The notes beneath the pieces were generated by a model. That model ran no database searches. It saw only the letters and a program-made list of their open reading frames with translations, and was not told the origin of the DNA. This document shows, one piece after another, positions 14,899-23,481 of a stretch of 50,240 nt of DNA. The first letter of the stretch is position 1. Every line of letters begins with the position of its first letter. Origin of the DNA: Muribaculaceae bacterium. GTDB lineage: Bacteria > Bacteroidota > Bacteroidia > Bacteroidales > Muribaculaceae. The position numbers and the translations under genes are program-made. The DNA lies in assembly GCA_024400935.1 (NCBI GenBank), contig JAKSLZ010000011.1:1-50240 (forward strand). The letters are read 5' to 3'.

Positions 14899-17295
14899 AT
14901 GAAGAAAGCATTTTATGCAATGGCAGCGATGATGCTGCCGGCTGCACTCCATGCGGGTGAAGCCAACCTGAAGATGCCCGATGGCTTTGCAAGCGATGCC
15001 AAGACTTCTATCCTGTACTGGGGTTTCGCTGTAGTGCTACTGGGTGTACTTTTCGGCTATCTGCAATTTTGCCGCGTTAAGAAATTAAAGGTACACAACT
15101 CGATGCTCGAGATGGGCAATGTGATTTTCAAGACATGCTCTACCTACCTCAAGCAGCAAGGCAAGTTCCTGGGAATCCTATTCGCGTTCATCGGTCTGGC
15201 AATTGCCCTGTACTTTGGCGTACTCGAGCACATGGCAATTGGCTCTGTACTGCTGATTCTGGCTTGGACCGTGATAGGTGTTCTGGGCAGCTATGCTGTG
15301 GCATGGTTTGGCGTTCGCATGAACACATTTGCCAACTCTCGCATGGCGTTTGCAGCGCTTCGTCGCAACCCCCTCGATCTGCTCAACATTCCCTTGAGTG
15401 CAGGTATGAGTATCGGTGTGCTCCTCATCTGCGTTGAGCTCGTGCTCATGCTGGTCATCCTGCTGTTCATGCCCGGTGACCTCGCAGGTAGTTGCTTCAT
15501 CGGCTTTGCTATCGGTGAATCGCTCGGCGCAAGTGCGCTGCGCATCGCCGGCGGTATCTTCACTAAGATTGCCGACATCGGTAGCGACCTCATGAAGGTG
15601 GTATTCAAGATTGGTGAGGACGACCCCCGCAACCCTGGTGTGATCGCCGACTGTACCGGTGACAACGCTGGTGACAGCATTGGCCCGACTGCCGACGGTT
15701 TTGAGACCTACGGCGTAACCGGTGTAGCTCTCGTGTCGTTCATCCTCCTGGCTGTACCCGCTCAGTATCAGATTGACCTCCTCGTGTGGATCTTCGTGAT
15801 GCGTATCCTCGGTATCGCCACTTCAATTCTTTCTTATTATATAAATGGTGCAATTGCCAAGGCTAAGTATAGTAATGTCGATGACCTTGACTTTGAGAAA
15901 CCTCTCACCAGTCTGGTATGGATCACTTCTATCTTCTCAATCGTTGCAACATTTGCTACCAGCTACTTCCTGCTTGAGAAATTGGGCGGCAACTACTGGC
16001 TGGGTCTCTCTATCATTATCAGCTGCGGTACACTGGGTGCTGCGCTCATCCCCGAAATTACCAAGTGGTTCACTTCGCCCACATCAACTCATGTCAACGA
16101 TGTTGTAGAGACATCTCGTCAGGGTGGTGCTTCACTCAACATCCTCTCGGGTCTTGTAGCAGGTAACTTCGGTAGCTTCTGGACTGGTGTTGTATTCTTC
16201 GTGCTCATGTTTGGTGCTTACATTGCTTCTACACTCTTCGGCATGGAGACAATCTTCAGCGCTTACCATTCAATCTTCGCATTCGGTCTCGTGGCATTCG
16301 GTATGCTGGGTATGGGTCCTGTGACTATCGCTGTCGACAGCTATGGCCCCGTAACCGACAACGCACAGTCAGTTTACGAGCTCTCTCTCATTGAGGACGA
16401 CACCGAGAAGGCTAAGAAGGAAATCGAAAGCGAGTTTGGCTTCACCCCCGACTTTGAGAAGGCTAAATACTATCTCGAGGCTAACGACGGTGCAGGCAAC
16501 ACATTCAAGGCAACTGCTAAGCCCGTGCTCATCGGTACTGCAGTGGCTGGTGCTACAACCATGATTTTCTCTCTCATCCTCATGATCAAGGAGACTCTGG
16601 GCATTGACCCCGCACAGATTCTCACACTGCTCAACCCCTATTCTATCCTTGGATTCTTGCTAGGTGGCTGTGTAGTATACTGGTTCACAGGTTCTTCAAT
16701 GCAGGCAGTTACAACTGGTGCTAACCGTGCCGTTGAATACATCAAGAACAACATCAAGCTCGACGCTAATGCTCCCAAGAAGGCCGACATCGCTAAGTCG
16801 CAGAAGGTCGTTGAAATCTGTACCGAGTATGCACAGAAGGGTATGATTAACATCTTTATCGCAATCTTCTGCTTCGCACTTGGTTTCGCTTGCCTTTCAT
16901 CACCTGCCAACTTTGGTGGTAACGAGGCAGTGAGTCTCTTCGTGAGCTACCTCATCTCTATTGCAGTCTTCGGTCTGTTCCAGGCAGTGTTCATGGCCAA
17001 TGCCGGTGGCGCATGGGACAATGCTAAGAAAGTTGTAGAGGTTGACCTCAAGGCCAAGGGTACTGAGCTCCATGATGCATCGGTTGTGGGTGATACCGTA
17101 GGCGATCCCTTCAAGGATACAAGCTCGGTAGCATTGAACCCCATCATTAAGTTCACAACACTCTTCGGCGTTCTCGCAATGGAAATCGCCATCAGCGATG
17201 ACTTCAAGGCAATCGCACCCGTTGTGGGCGTTGTATTCGTGCTCATCGCGATATATTTTGTATACCGTTCATTCTACAAGATGACAAGCAAATAA
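14899..17295 (+). CDS. hppA: Membrane-bound ion-translocating pyrophosphatase
   Basis: 798 residues, an integral membrane protein with about 16 hydrophobic segments. It hydrolyses pyrophosphate and pumps H+ and/or Na+ across the inner membrane. The substrate-site motifs are EDDPRNPGVIADCTGDNAGD (about 235-255) with FETYGV after it, and GGAWDNAKK plus ASVVGDTVGDPFKDTSS near the C-terminus. The position that distinguishes K+-dependent from K+-independent enzymes reads GNTFKATAKP, with lysine at 537, which in characterised enzymes marks K+-independence. The protein begins with a signal-peptide-like segment (MKKAFYAMAAMMLPAALHAG). It is monocistronic, with its own promoter and terminator. Codon use looks like that of a highly expressed gene. 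Which ion it pumps cannot be read from the sequence. Confidence 0.95.
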   Translation: MKKAFYAMAAMMLPAALHAGEANLKMPDGFASDAKTSILYWGFAVVLLGVLFGYLQFCRVKKLKVHNSMLEMGNVIFKTCSTYLKQQGKFLGILFAFIGLAIALYFGVLEHMAIGSVLLILAWTVIGVLGSYAVAWFGVRMNTFANSRMAFAALRRNPLDLLNIPLSAGMSIGVLLICVELVLMLVILLFMPGDLAGSCFIGFAIGESLGASALRIAGGIFTKIADIGSDLMKVVFKIGEDDPRNPGVIADCTGDNAGDSIGPTADGFETYGVTGVALVSFILLAVPAQYQIDLLVWIFVMRILGIATSILSYYINGAIAKAKYSNVDDLDFEKPLTSLVWITSIFSIVATFATSYFLLEKLGGNYWLGLSIIISCGTLGAALIPEITKWFTSPTSTHVNDVVETSRQGGASLNILSGLVAGNFGSFWTGVVFFVLMFGAYIASTLFGMETIFSAYHSIFAFGLVAFGMLGMGPVTIAVDSYGPVTDNAQSVYELSLIEDDTEKAKKEIESEFGFTPDFEKAKYYLEANDGAGNTFKATAKPVLIGTAVAGATTMIFSLILMIKETLGIDPAQILTLLNPYSILGFLLGGCVVYWFTGSSMQAVTTGANRAVEYIKNNIKLDANAPKKADIAKSQKVVEICTEYAQKGMINIFIAIFCFALGFACLSSPANFGGNEAVSLFVSYLISIAVFGLFQAVFMANAGGAWDNAKKVVEVDLKAKGTELHDASVVGDTVGDPFKDTSSVALNPIIKFTTLFGVLAMEIAISDDFKAIAPVVGVVFVLIAIYFVYRSFYKMTSK

Positions 17296-17340
17296 CATCA
17301 CCACTTATATTTTTGCACATTGATTTTCAACTTCGAGTTG

Positions 17341-17379
17341 CAGGGCGGAATGTCGTTGAGACACCCCGCCCTGTTTTAT
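17341..17379 (+). terminator. Terminator of the pyrophosphatase gene
   Basis: The outer stem CAGGGCGG/CCGCCCTG and inner stem TGTC/GACA are followed by TTTTATTT. Confidence 0.88.
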
Positions 17380-17517
17380 TTGTTTCCCCGGCGCACAGTC
17401 TTGCACCATGGATATCAGGTGTGTTTGCTTTCATGCCAGGACTTAATCGCTAAGACATAATCATGTTTATTAAGAAAAATTGTATTTCTGCATGAGGCTA
17501 GGTTCATGCTTTTTTAG

Positions 17518-17525
17518 TAACTTTG
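17518..17525 (+). promoter_or_regulatory. -7 box immediately before the rsmI-like gene
   Basis: TAACTTTG ends only 8 nt before the ATG at 17534, so the transcript should be leaderless or almost so. Confidence 0.6.
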
Positions 17526-17533
17526 CAATCAGT

Positions 17534-18244
17534 ATGACGATAGAAAAAGCTCTATATCTCATTCCCGTGCAACTGAGCGACGGCGACCTGGCGACGGTGC
17601 TACCCGCAGCCAACACTGCTATCGTGCGTCAAATCAAACATTTCATCGTCGAAAATCTGCGCTCGGCACGACGCTTTCTCAAGAAGTGTGACCGCGACAT
17701 CAACATCGACGAACTAACCTTCTATGAGCTCAACCGCCACACTGACCCCAAGGATATCTCTTCTTATCTCGCACCGCTCGAGGCCGGAAATGCCATGGGT
17801 GTGATAAGCGAGGCCGGATGCCCGGCTGTTGCCGACCCCGGAGCCGACGTGGTGGCCATAGCACAGCGCAAGGGACTCAAGGTAAAACCCCTCGTGGGAC
17901 CGTCGAGCATCCTGATGGGCCTGATGGGCTCGGGATTCAACGGACAGAGCTTTGCCTTCCTGGGCTACCTGCCCATAGACGGAGCTGCACGCACCCGCAA
18001 GTTCAAGGAGATGGAGCACAACATCATGCACAATGACCAGACACAAATCTTCATCGAAACGCCCTACCGCAACAATGCGCTGGTGGCAACGATGATCAAG
18101 TCGCTGCCCGGTCACCTCAAGCTGTGCATTGCCAGCGACATCACCGGCGAGAAAGAGAACATCGTCACACGCTCCATGCGCGACTGGAGCAAGGCAACCT
18201 ATGACTACGGCAAGACACCCACCATTTTCCTGCTGTATAAGTAA
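17534..18244 (+). CDS. RsmI-like SAM-dependent methyltransferase
   Basis: 236 residues from ATG 17534. An upstream in-frame start at 17480 lies before the promoter and is rejected. The protein belongs to the tetrapyrrole-methylase fold group that includes RsmI, which 2'-O-methylates C1402 of 16S rRNA. Visible features are ALYLIPVQLSDGD at the N-terminus, then GVISEAGCPAVADPGADVVA (the family's EAG.P...DPG motif), LVGPSSILMGLMGSGFNGQ, FLGYLP and QIFIETPYRNN. Bacteroidetes often encode this shorter RsmI-like form besides a canonical RsmI, so its target may differ. The MBL-fold gene follows 20 bp later. Confidence 0.85.
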   Translation: MTIEKALYLIPVQLSDGDLATVLPAANTAIVRQIKHFIVENLRSARRFLKKCDRDINIDELTFYELNRHTDPKDISSYLAPLEAGNAMGVISEAGCPAVADPGADVVAIAQRKGLKVKPLVGPSSILMGLMGSGFNGQSFAFLGYLPIDGAARTRKFKEMEHNIMHNDQTQIFIETPYRNNALVATMIKSLPGHLKLCIASDITGEKENIVTRSMRDWSKATYDYGKTPTIFLLYK

Positions 18245-18264
18245 GGTCGCCTTACACAAACTTG

Positions 18265-19245
18265 ATGAATAATAAATTTATTGATAAAAAACATCCACCA
18301 CGCCGATGCGAAACTGCTAGAGAGCAGGTTATTAACTTCGCATTTGACGACAACGAGGTAGTGGCTGCAAAGCCAGCGACAAAGCCGCAGCGCCGCAACG
18401 AGGGCGCCGTGGCCGGGTTTGTGTTCATCAGTTTGGGTAGTGGCAGCAGCGGCAACTGCGCCTATGTGGGCAACGAACTGGGAGGCATCATCGTGGATGC
18501 CGGCATCAGGGACGACATCGTCTTTGAAACACTGCAGCGCAACGGGGTCACTCCGTCAATGATCAAGGGCATCGTGCTCACCCACGACCACCAGGACCAC
18601 GTGCGCTATGTCTACACGCTGGTGCGCCGCTACAAGCACATCCACATCTACTGCACACCCCGCGTGCTCAACGGACTGTTGCGCCGCCACAACATTTCAC
18701 GTCGCGTCAAGGAGTATCAGGAGAACATCTTCAAGGAGATACCTTTCACCCTGGCAGGCATGAAGATCACCGCATTTGACGCATCACACGACGGCAGCGA
18801 CAACATGGGATTTGACATCGCTCTGGGCGACAAGCACTTTGTGGTAGCAGCCGACATGGGCATCATCACACCACGGGCCCACTACTACATGAGCCGCGCC
18901 AACTATCTCATCATCGAGTGCAACTATGACCTGGAGATGCTCAACAAGGGACACTACCCTGAGTACCTCAAGAACCGCGTGCGTGGAGAGAAAGGCCACC
19001 TCGATAACAAGCAGGCGGCACAGTTTATCGTCGACAACTACCACGAGGGACTGCGCTATGTGTTCATGTGCCACTTGAGCAAGGACAACAATACTCCCGA
19101 AGTAGCCACCAGGACGCTCACACAGGCGTTCAAGGAGCGCGGACTCACCGTGGGTGACGCCACAAATGCCCCCGACCAGCGCGACCGCGACATACAGCTC
19201 TACGCCCTGCCGCGATTTGACCCATCACTGTGGTTTGTGCTATGA
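18265..19245 (+). CDS. MBL-fold metallohydrolase (YycJ/WalJ-like)
   Basis: 326 residues from ATG 18265; a TTG codon just upstream at 18262 is an alternative. Residues 1 to about 50 are a low-complexity basic extension not typical of the family. The metallo-beta-lactamase domain follows: FISLGSGSSGNCAYVG, then the metal-binding LTHDHQDHV (HxHxDH), FDASHDGSDNMGF, VVAADMG, and CHLSKDNN near the C-terminus. YycJ-type enzymes are 5'-3' exonucleases or related nucleases in other bacteria, but substrate is not proven here. The stop overlaps the start of the DUF2400 gene by 4 bp, so they are translationally coupled. Confidence 0.87.
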   Translation: MNNKFIDKKHPPRRCETAREQVINFAFDDNEVVAAKPATKPQRRNEGAVAGFVFISLGSGSSGNCAYVGNELGGIIVDAGIRDDIVFETLQRNGVTPSMIKGIVLTHDHQDHVRYVYTLVRRYKHIHIYCTPRVLNGLLRRHNISRRVKEYQENIFKEIPFTLAGMKITAFDASHDGSDNMGFDIALGDKHFVVAADMGIITPRAHYYMSRANYLIIECNYDLEMLNKGHYPEYLKNRVRGEKGHLDNKQAAQFIVDNYHEGLRYVFMCHLSKDNNTPEVATRTLTQAFKERGLTVGDATNAPDQRDRDIQLYALPRFDPSLWFVL

Positions 19246-20018
19246 CACAGGCCCTCTCCCCCACCGAACTGAAGGCGCTGCTTGACCGTGAGGCGCAGCG
19301 CATTTGCGTACCCGAGTTTGCACAGAGCGACCCGGTGCAGTTTCCACGTCGTTTCAGCAACCTGCAGGACATCGAGATAGTGTCGTTCTTGGCCGCCACC
19401 ATAGCGTGGGGCAACCGCAAGATGATATGCAACAACTGCAACAAGATGCTAGACATCATGCAGCACGACCCGCACCATTATGTGCTTGAGGGAGCCTATG
19501 AGGACCTGGACGACGGCCTCAACATCCACCGCACATTCTTTGCCCGCAACCTCAAGTATGCCTTGCGCGGACTACGTGCTATCTACACCCGTCACGGTTC
19601 GCTCAACGACTTTGCGGCACACCATCACGTGGGCGCCAGCGAGACACCCTCATGGCAGCTTGTAGAGCACATGCAGGGCGAGTTTGCCGCAGCTAATGGC
19701 GGCAACATGGACTCTCGCACACTGCCCACCCATCTCGAGGCAACAGCCCTCAAGCGCATCAACATGGCGCTGCGATGGCTAGTGCGCGACGACGGCATCG
19801 TCGACATGGGCGTGTGGAACGCCATCAAGCCCTCACAGCTGTTTATACCACTCGACGTGCACGTGGGCAACACGGCACGCGCACTGGGCCTAACACAGCG
19901 TCGAGCTAACGACCGCAAGACGGTGGTGGAAATCACCTCGGCACTGCGTGCCATGCGCCCCGAGGACCCCGTCTTCTACGACTATGCCCTCTTCGGCCTG
20001 GGCATAGAGTCCAAGTAA
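19242..20018 (+). CDS. DUF2400 / TIGR02757 family protein
   Basis: 258 residues from ATG 19242 (overlapping the previous stop as ATGA). A GTG at 19230 is also in frame. The sequence matches the family by LQDIEIVSFLAATIAWGNRK, RGLRAIY, ALKRINMALRWLVRDD and PSQLFIPLDVHVGNTARALG. The segment PLDVHVGNTARALG and the surrounding helices resemble the helix-hairpin-helix/GPD DNA glycosylase fold (compare P(V/L)DTHV in EndoIII-type enzymes), so a nucleic-acid role is plausible but unproven. It is the third gene in an rsmI-like/MBL/DUF2400 operon. A small hairpin at 20049-20069 follows. Confidence 0.85.
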   Translation: MTQALSPTELKALLDREAQRICVPEFAQSDPVQFPRRFSNLQDIEIVSFLAATIAWGNRKMICNNCNKMLDIMQHDPHHYVLEGAYEDLDDGLNIHRTFFARNLKYALRGLRAIYTRHGSLNDFAAHHHVGASETPSWQLVEHMQGEFAAANGGNMDSRTLPTHLEATALKRINMALRWLVRDDGIVDMGVWNAIKPSQLFIPLDVHVGNTARALGLTQRRANDRKTVVEITSALRAMRPEDPVFYDYALFGLGIESK

Positions 20019-20048
20019 TCCCATCCTTCATTTTGCAAACAAAACAAA

Positions 20049-20069
20049 CCCCTACCAAATTTGGCAGGG
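20049..20069. terminator. Short palindrome between convergent genes
   Basis: CCCTACCAAATTTGGCAGGG is an almost perfect palindrome located between two converging genes. It lacks a clear T-run and may act weakly in both directions. Confidence 0.45.
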
Positions 20070-20151
20070 ATAAACTTTAGTTATAATAACAGGAATTCAT
20101 GTCCTCGAAGACATTTTTCCCTGGTTTATCGCCTTGTGTATGTGATGGGGA

Positions 20152-21093
20152 TCAGAATGGGCGCTTGAGGGTTGTCCAGTTAGAATTGCCTTCTACCAGT
20201 TCCTTGAAAGACTCTGTGAAGAAGTCTTCCAGCTTGTCATTGCTGACAAATACTGCCAGCTCACGGGGGCTAGAGGGTCCCAGCTCGCCGGGAGCAAACA
20301 CAAACTCTATGCCACCATCCTTAACACGCATTTCTGCCGGCAACTTAGAGACAGAGAAATACTGCGACTCGCTCTTCTCAGAGTTCATCGAGCTTATACA
20401 CTCGTTGATCACTGAGAGTAATTCGCGGTCTTTGCCAGGCATGAGTATATCGCTGCGACTGAGCACACGCTGCACCATGCGGTCATAGTGCACATAAGAG
20501 CTGATTGAGACAGAGGAGTGCTTGCCCTCAGTGGTCCTGTGTACTATTTCCATCACCAGCAAGCGGTCAGAGTTGAACAGTGGATACACCAGCACCTCAG
20601 TACTAGCCGAAAACTCCGAAACTCCGGGAGCAGCATCAATTTCATAATGGCTGAAGGAGTCACCGTCCATAAATACGGGATGCTTCACAAAGTGATGCAT
20701 GGCATCGTCAAAGCGAACGGATGCATGGCCAAAAGCCTTCTCTGTGAGCGCTTCGATGAGCAGGTCGAGACTGTCGCTGCCGTTGACACAGCGGGGAAGA
20801 TTGGCCTTGACGACCATCGAGCTGGTGGGATAACCTCTCTCGCCGTCCACCGAGGCATGCCTCTTGGCCTGGAAAAATCCCTTGTCAGTTACGATGTCAA
20901 ACGTGTCGGGCTGCGACACATCAGCCACAGTGTCGGCCATTGTAGCTGGGATATTAATGTTCTCCTCCAGCCACATGTCATAGCTCTCACCACTGTTTTC
21001 AATGCATAGCGACACATACCACAGTCCTGCGACCACATTGAGTATCACAAGGATTATGATAACCTTAAGCATTCCACGTTTAGTAACTGTCAT
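20152..21093 (-). CDS. Membrane-anchored DUF3298-like protein
   Basis: 313 residues. An N-terminal membrane anchor (MLKVIIILVILNVVAGLWYV) is followed by an extracytoplasmic domain. The C-terminal part, GGIEFVFAPGELGPSS then VFVSNDKLEDFF, fits the DUF3298/RsiV-like pattern ('F.F.pyEigPya......v.i....L...'). The region before it (about 95-240) carries a mixed alpha/beta pattern similar to DUF4163-type companions. It is the last gene of a four-gene minus-strand operon (21836-25005 lie upstream). RsiV homologues bind lysozyme in Firmicutes, but nothing here shows that. Family assignment is moderate. Confidence 0.6.
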   Translation of the reverse strand: MTVTKRGMLKVIIILVILNVVAGLWYVSLCIENSGESYDMWLEENINIPATMADTVADVSQPDTFDIVTDKGFFQAKRHASVDGERGYPTSSMVVKANLPRCVNGSDSLDLLIEALTEKAFGHASVRFDDAMHHFVKHPVFMDGDSFSHYEIDAAPGVSEFSASTEVLVYPLFNSDRLLVMEIVHRTTEGKHSSVSISSYVHYDRMVQRVLSRSDILMPGKDRELLSVINECISSMNSEKSESQYFSVSKLPAEMRVKDGGIEFVFAPGELGPSSPRELAVFVSNDKLEDFFTESFKELVEGNSNWTTLKRPF

Positions 21094-21148
21094 CTCTATC
21101 TGTTTTTATTGCCAAGCCCCTTTAGTCCTGAGGCCTGGCACTATTTTT

Positions 21149-21835
21149 TCATTTTACATACTTGCGCACGGCTGCCACCAGCAGCGGTTCCATCACAAGG
21201 TAACCCTCCACGTTGGGGTGAACGCCATCACCACTGTAGGCGGGATTGAGCGAACGGTCGTCACCATAGACCATGGGGGTGTAGTAGTCTACATAGGGTA
21301 TCTTGTTCTTCTTGGCATACTCCTGGATGCGCTTGTTGAGGCTGGCAACCTTGTTGGCCACATCTTTGGCTCCACTCCAGGGCATCCTGCTGCAAGGAAG
21401 CACGCTAGTGAGGATGACCTTGATTTTATTGGCCTTGGCAAGCTCGCACATCGAGATGATGTTGCCCATAGTGCGGTCCTCGTTATAGGGGCCTGTATTC
21501 TCAGCGATGTCGTTAGTGCCGGTGTTGATTACCACAACCTTGGGCTTGAGGTTGATAACATCCTCGCGGAAGCGCACCAGGAACTGATAGCTCGTCTGTC
21601 CCGAGATGCCACGTCCCAGATAGCCAGTCTGCTTGAAGAAGTCGCTGTGGTCACGCACCCAATGTTCAGTGATGGAGTTGCCCAGCAGCACCACGCGTTT
21701 GCCGTTGTTCTTGTGGCTGTTGAGTTCGATGTTGGCGCCGGCATATTTGCCTATCTGGCCCCAGTCCTTATTGTTTTGTGCCGCAGCACTTATCGACAGA
21801 GCTGCAACTGCAGCGAGTATAAGTAATTTTTTCAT
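21149..21835 (-). CDS. Secreted SGNH/GDSL hydrolase
   Basis: 228 residues with a signal peptide (MKKLLILAAVAALSISAAAQ). The four SGNH blocks are present: LLGNSITEHW (S54), GRGISGQT (Gly), INTGTNDIAE (Asn) and SGDGVHPNVEGY (Asp-x-x-His). This is a periplasmic or surface esterase, probably removing acyl groups from a carbohydrate. It lies directly downstream of the GH125 mannosidase gene and is separated from it by a 91-bp GTTAA-type tandem repeat. An acetyl-mannan or glycan-processing role is inferred from that context only. Confidence 0.9.
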   Translation of the reverse strand: MKKLLILAAVAALSISAAAQNNKDWGQIGKYAGANIELNSHKNNGKRVVLLGNSITEHWVRDHSDFFKQTGYLGRGISGQTSYQFLVRFREDVINLKPKVVVINTGTNDIAENTGPYNEDRTMGNIISMCELAKANKIKVILTSVLPCSRMPWSGAKDVANKVASLNKRIQEYAKKNKIPYVDYYTPMVYGDDRSLNPAYSGDGVHPNVEGYLVMEPLLVAAVRKYVK

Positions 21836-21861
21836 TGTCTATTGATGTTTCGATAACTTGA

Positions 21862-21952
21862 TTAACCTTTTAACCCTTTAACCTTTTAACCTCTTAACCC
21901 ATTAACCCATTAACCTTTTAACCCATTAACCTCTTAACCTTTTAACCCTTTA
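21862..21952. repeat. TTAACC-type tandem repeat starting at the GH125 stop codon
   Basis: About nine to ten degenerate 8-10-bp units of TTAACC(CA/TT/CT)T fill the gap between GH125 and the SGNH hydrolase. The GH125 TAA stop is itself the first TTAA unit. A similar repeat occurs at 40991-41151. Confidence 0.85.
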
Positions 21953-23449
21953 CTCAATCGAGTTGAGCAAGTCGAGCTTACCGTCATTAATGAGTTTCAC
22001 TATCAGTTCACCGAAGAGAGTGTTCTGCCATGCAAACCACGAGCGGGTGTAGTCATTGGGATTGTCCTTGTGGAACGACTCGTGCATGAATCCTGTACCG
22101 GCATCGGTGTGGATGAGTGTAGTGATACACTGCTTGATCTCAGCATCGTCCTGGCTGGTGAATGCGCGCATCATGATGCTCATGGGCCATATCATGTTGT
22201 CGCCTATGTGCGGACCACCAATGCCCTCACCGGCCGATCCCTTGAAGAAATAGGGGTTGTCCTTGCTAAGCACAAAGCGGCGGGTATTCTGATAAATGGG
22301 GTCATTGACGTCCACGTCGCCCAGATAGGGCATCGCCAGCAGGCTGGGCACGTTAGCGTCATCCATGAGGTTGCGGCCACCGTAGCCGTCCACCTCAAAG
22401 GCATATATCTTGCCGTACACAGGGTGCTCGACCACTGCATACTGCTTGAGCGCCTGCTCCACCTCGTCGGCCATAGCCGTGCAGCGAGCAGCCAGCTCGG
22501 GGTTGTTGTTCACCTTAGTGAGTATCTCGGCAGCCTTGCGCAGCGAGCTCACTGCCATGAAGTTGCTGGGCACGAGGAACTGGAACACCGTGGCGTCGTC
22601 GCTGGGACGGAACGCCGAGCAGATGAGTCCCACGGGCTTCACGGGGTTGCCCCAGCCGCGGTTAGTCTGCAGGTCAGTGCCTATGGTTGTCTTGCGGCGG
22701 AAGTAGTAGTGACCCTTGCCGTCCTTCTTCTGCTGGTCGCCCCACACGCGCAGGGTGTTCTCAACGGCATTGATCCACTCGGGACCAAAGACGCTGGTAT
22801 CGCCTGTCACGCGCCAGTACTCATGCGCCAGGCGTATGGGGTAGCAGTTGCTGTCTATCTCATACTTGCGCTCGTGCAGCTCCAGCTTCATCTCGGTCTC
22901 GTCGCTCTGCCAGTAGCCTCCGGTGGGGCCGTCGTTGAACGCGTTGGCATAAGCATCGAGGTTGATGCACTTGAACTGGCGGTTGATGGTGCCGGCAATC
23001 ATGGCCTTGAGCCTGGGGTCACGGTGGGCATACTGGATGTAGGGCCACACCTGTGCTCCCGAGTCGCGCAGCCACATTGCGTTGATGTCACCGGTGACCA
23101 CAAACGAGTCATACTGGCCCGTGCTGTCGGTCTTGAAGTGCACGGTAGTGTCGATAGTGTTGGGGAAACACTGCTCAAACATCTGCGCCAACTTGGGATT
23201 AGTGAGCATAGCCTTGATGCGGGCTATCTCGTCCTCGATGGCGGGACTCTGGAACAAGCGCTTGCCCTCCTCGATGCGACGACCGCGAGGAGCTGCATCG
23301 TCAGTGCCCAGACGTATGTCGCGGCTGGGAGCGAAGGCTGTGGTTTGGGTAGTCTTCACAACCTTTTTCTTGGGACTGCGGGCACTAGCTGTAGTTCCGC
23401 CGCTCATGGCAAGCAACACGGCCAGCGCAAGTAATGTTTTCTTGTTCAT
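21950..23449 (-). CDS. GH125 exo-alpha-1,6-mannosidase
   Basis: 499 residues with a signal peptide (MNKKTLLALAVLLAMSGGTT). It belongs to GH125 (formerly DUF1237), metal-independent inverting exo-alpha-1,6-mannosidases. Family blocks seen are FVVTGDINAMWLRDSGAQVW (about 115-135), GPTGGYWQSDETEMKLELHE, the region around GLICSAFRPSDDA, NLMDDANVPSLLAMPYLG and EGIGGPHIGDNMIWPMSIM. The enzyme should act on N-glycan or mannan fragments in the periplasm. It follows the WG-repeat lipoprotein gene by 32 bp and precedes an SGNH hydrolase, so the operon may handle host or yeast mannose-containing glycans. Confidence 0.94.
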   Translation of the reverse strand: MNKKTLLALAVLLAMSGGTTASARSPKKKVVKTTQTTAFAPSRDIRLGTDDAAPRGRRIEEGKRLFQSPAIEDEIARIKAMLTNPKLAQMFEQCFPNTIDTTVHFKTDSTGQYDSFVVTGDINAMWLRDSGAQVWPYIQYAHRDPRLKAMIAGTINRQFKCINLDAYANAFNDGPTGGYWQSDETEMKLELHERKYEIDSNCYPIRLAHEYWRVTGDTSVFGPEWINAVENTLRVWGDQQKKDGKGHYYFRRKTTIGTDLQTNRGWGNPVKPVGLICSAFRPSDDATVFQFLVPSNFMAVSSLRKAAEILTKVNNNPELAARCTAMADEVEQALKQYAVVEHPVYGKIYAFEVDGYGGRNLMDDANVPSLLAMPYLGDVDVNDPIYQNTRRFVLSKDNPYFFKGSAGEGIGGPHIGDNMIWPMSIMMRAFTSQDDAEIKQCITTLIHTDAGTGFMHESFHKDNPNDYTRSWFAWQNTLFGELIVKLINDGKLDLLNSIE

Positions 23450-23481
23450 TCTCTTGGTTTTAGTAAGTATGCAATAATCTT

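Noticed and set aside
21862-21952. Possible origin iterons or telomere-like sequence in the TTAACC repeat
   Set aside because: There is no DnaA, Rep or related gene nearby, and the repeat follows a stop codon inside an operon.
22070-23434. A 454-codon open frame on the plus strand opposite GH125
   Set aside because: It is a shadow of the mannosidase gene created by codon bias; the sequence is Val/His/Leu-rich without domain features.
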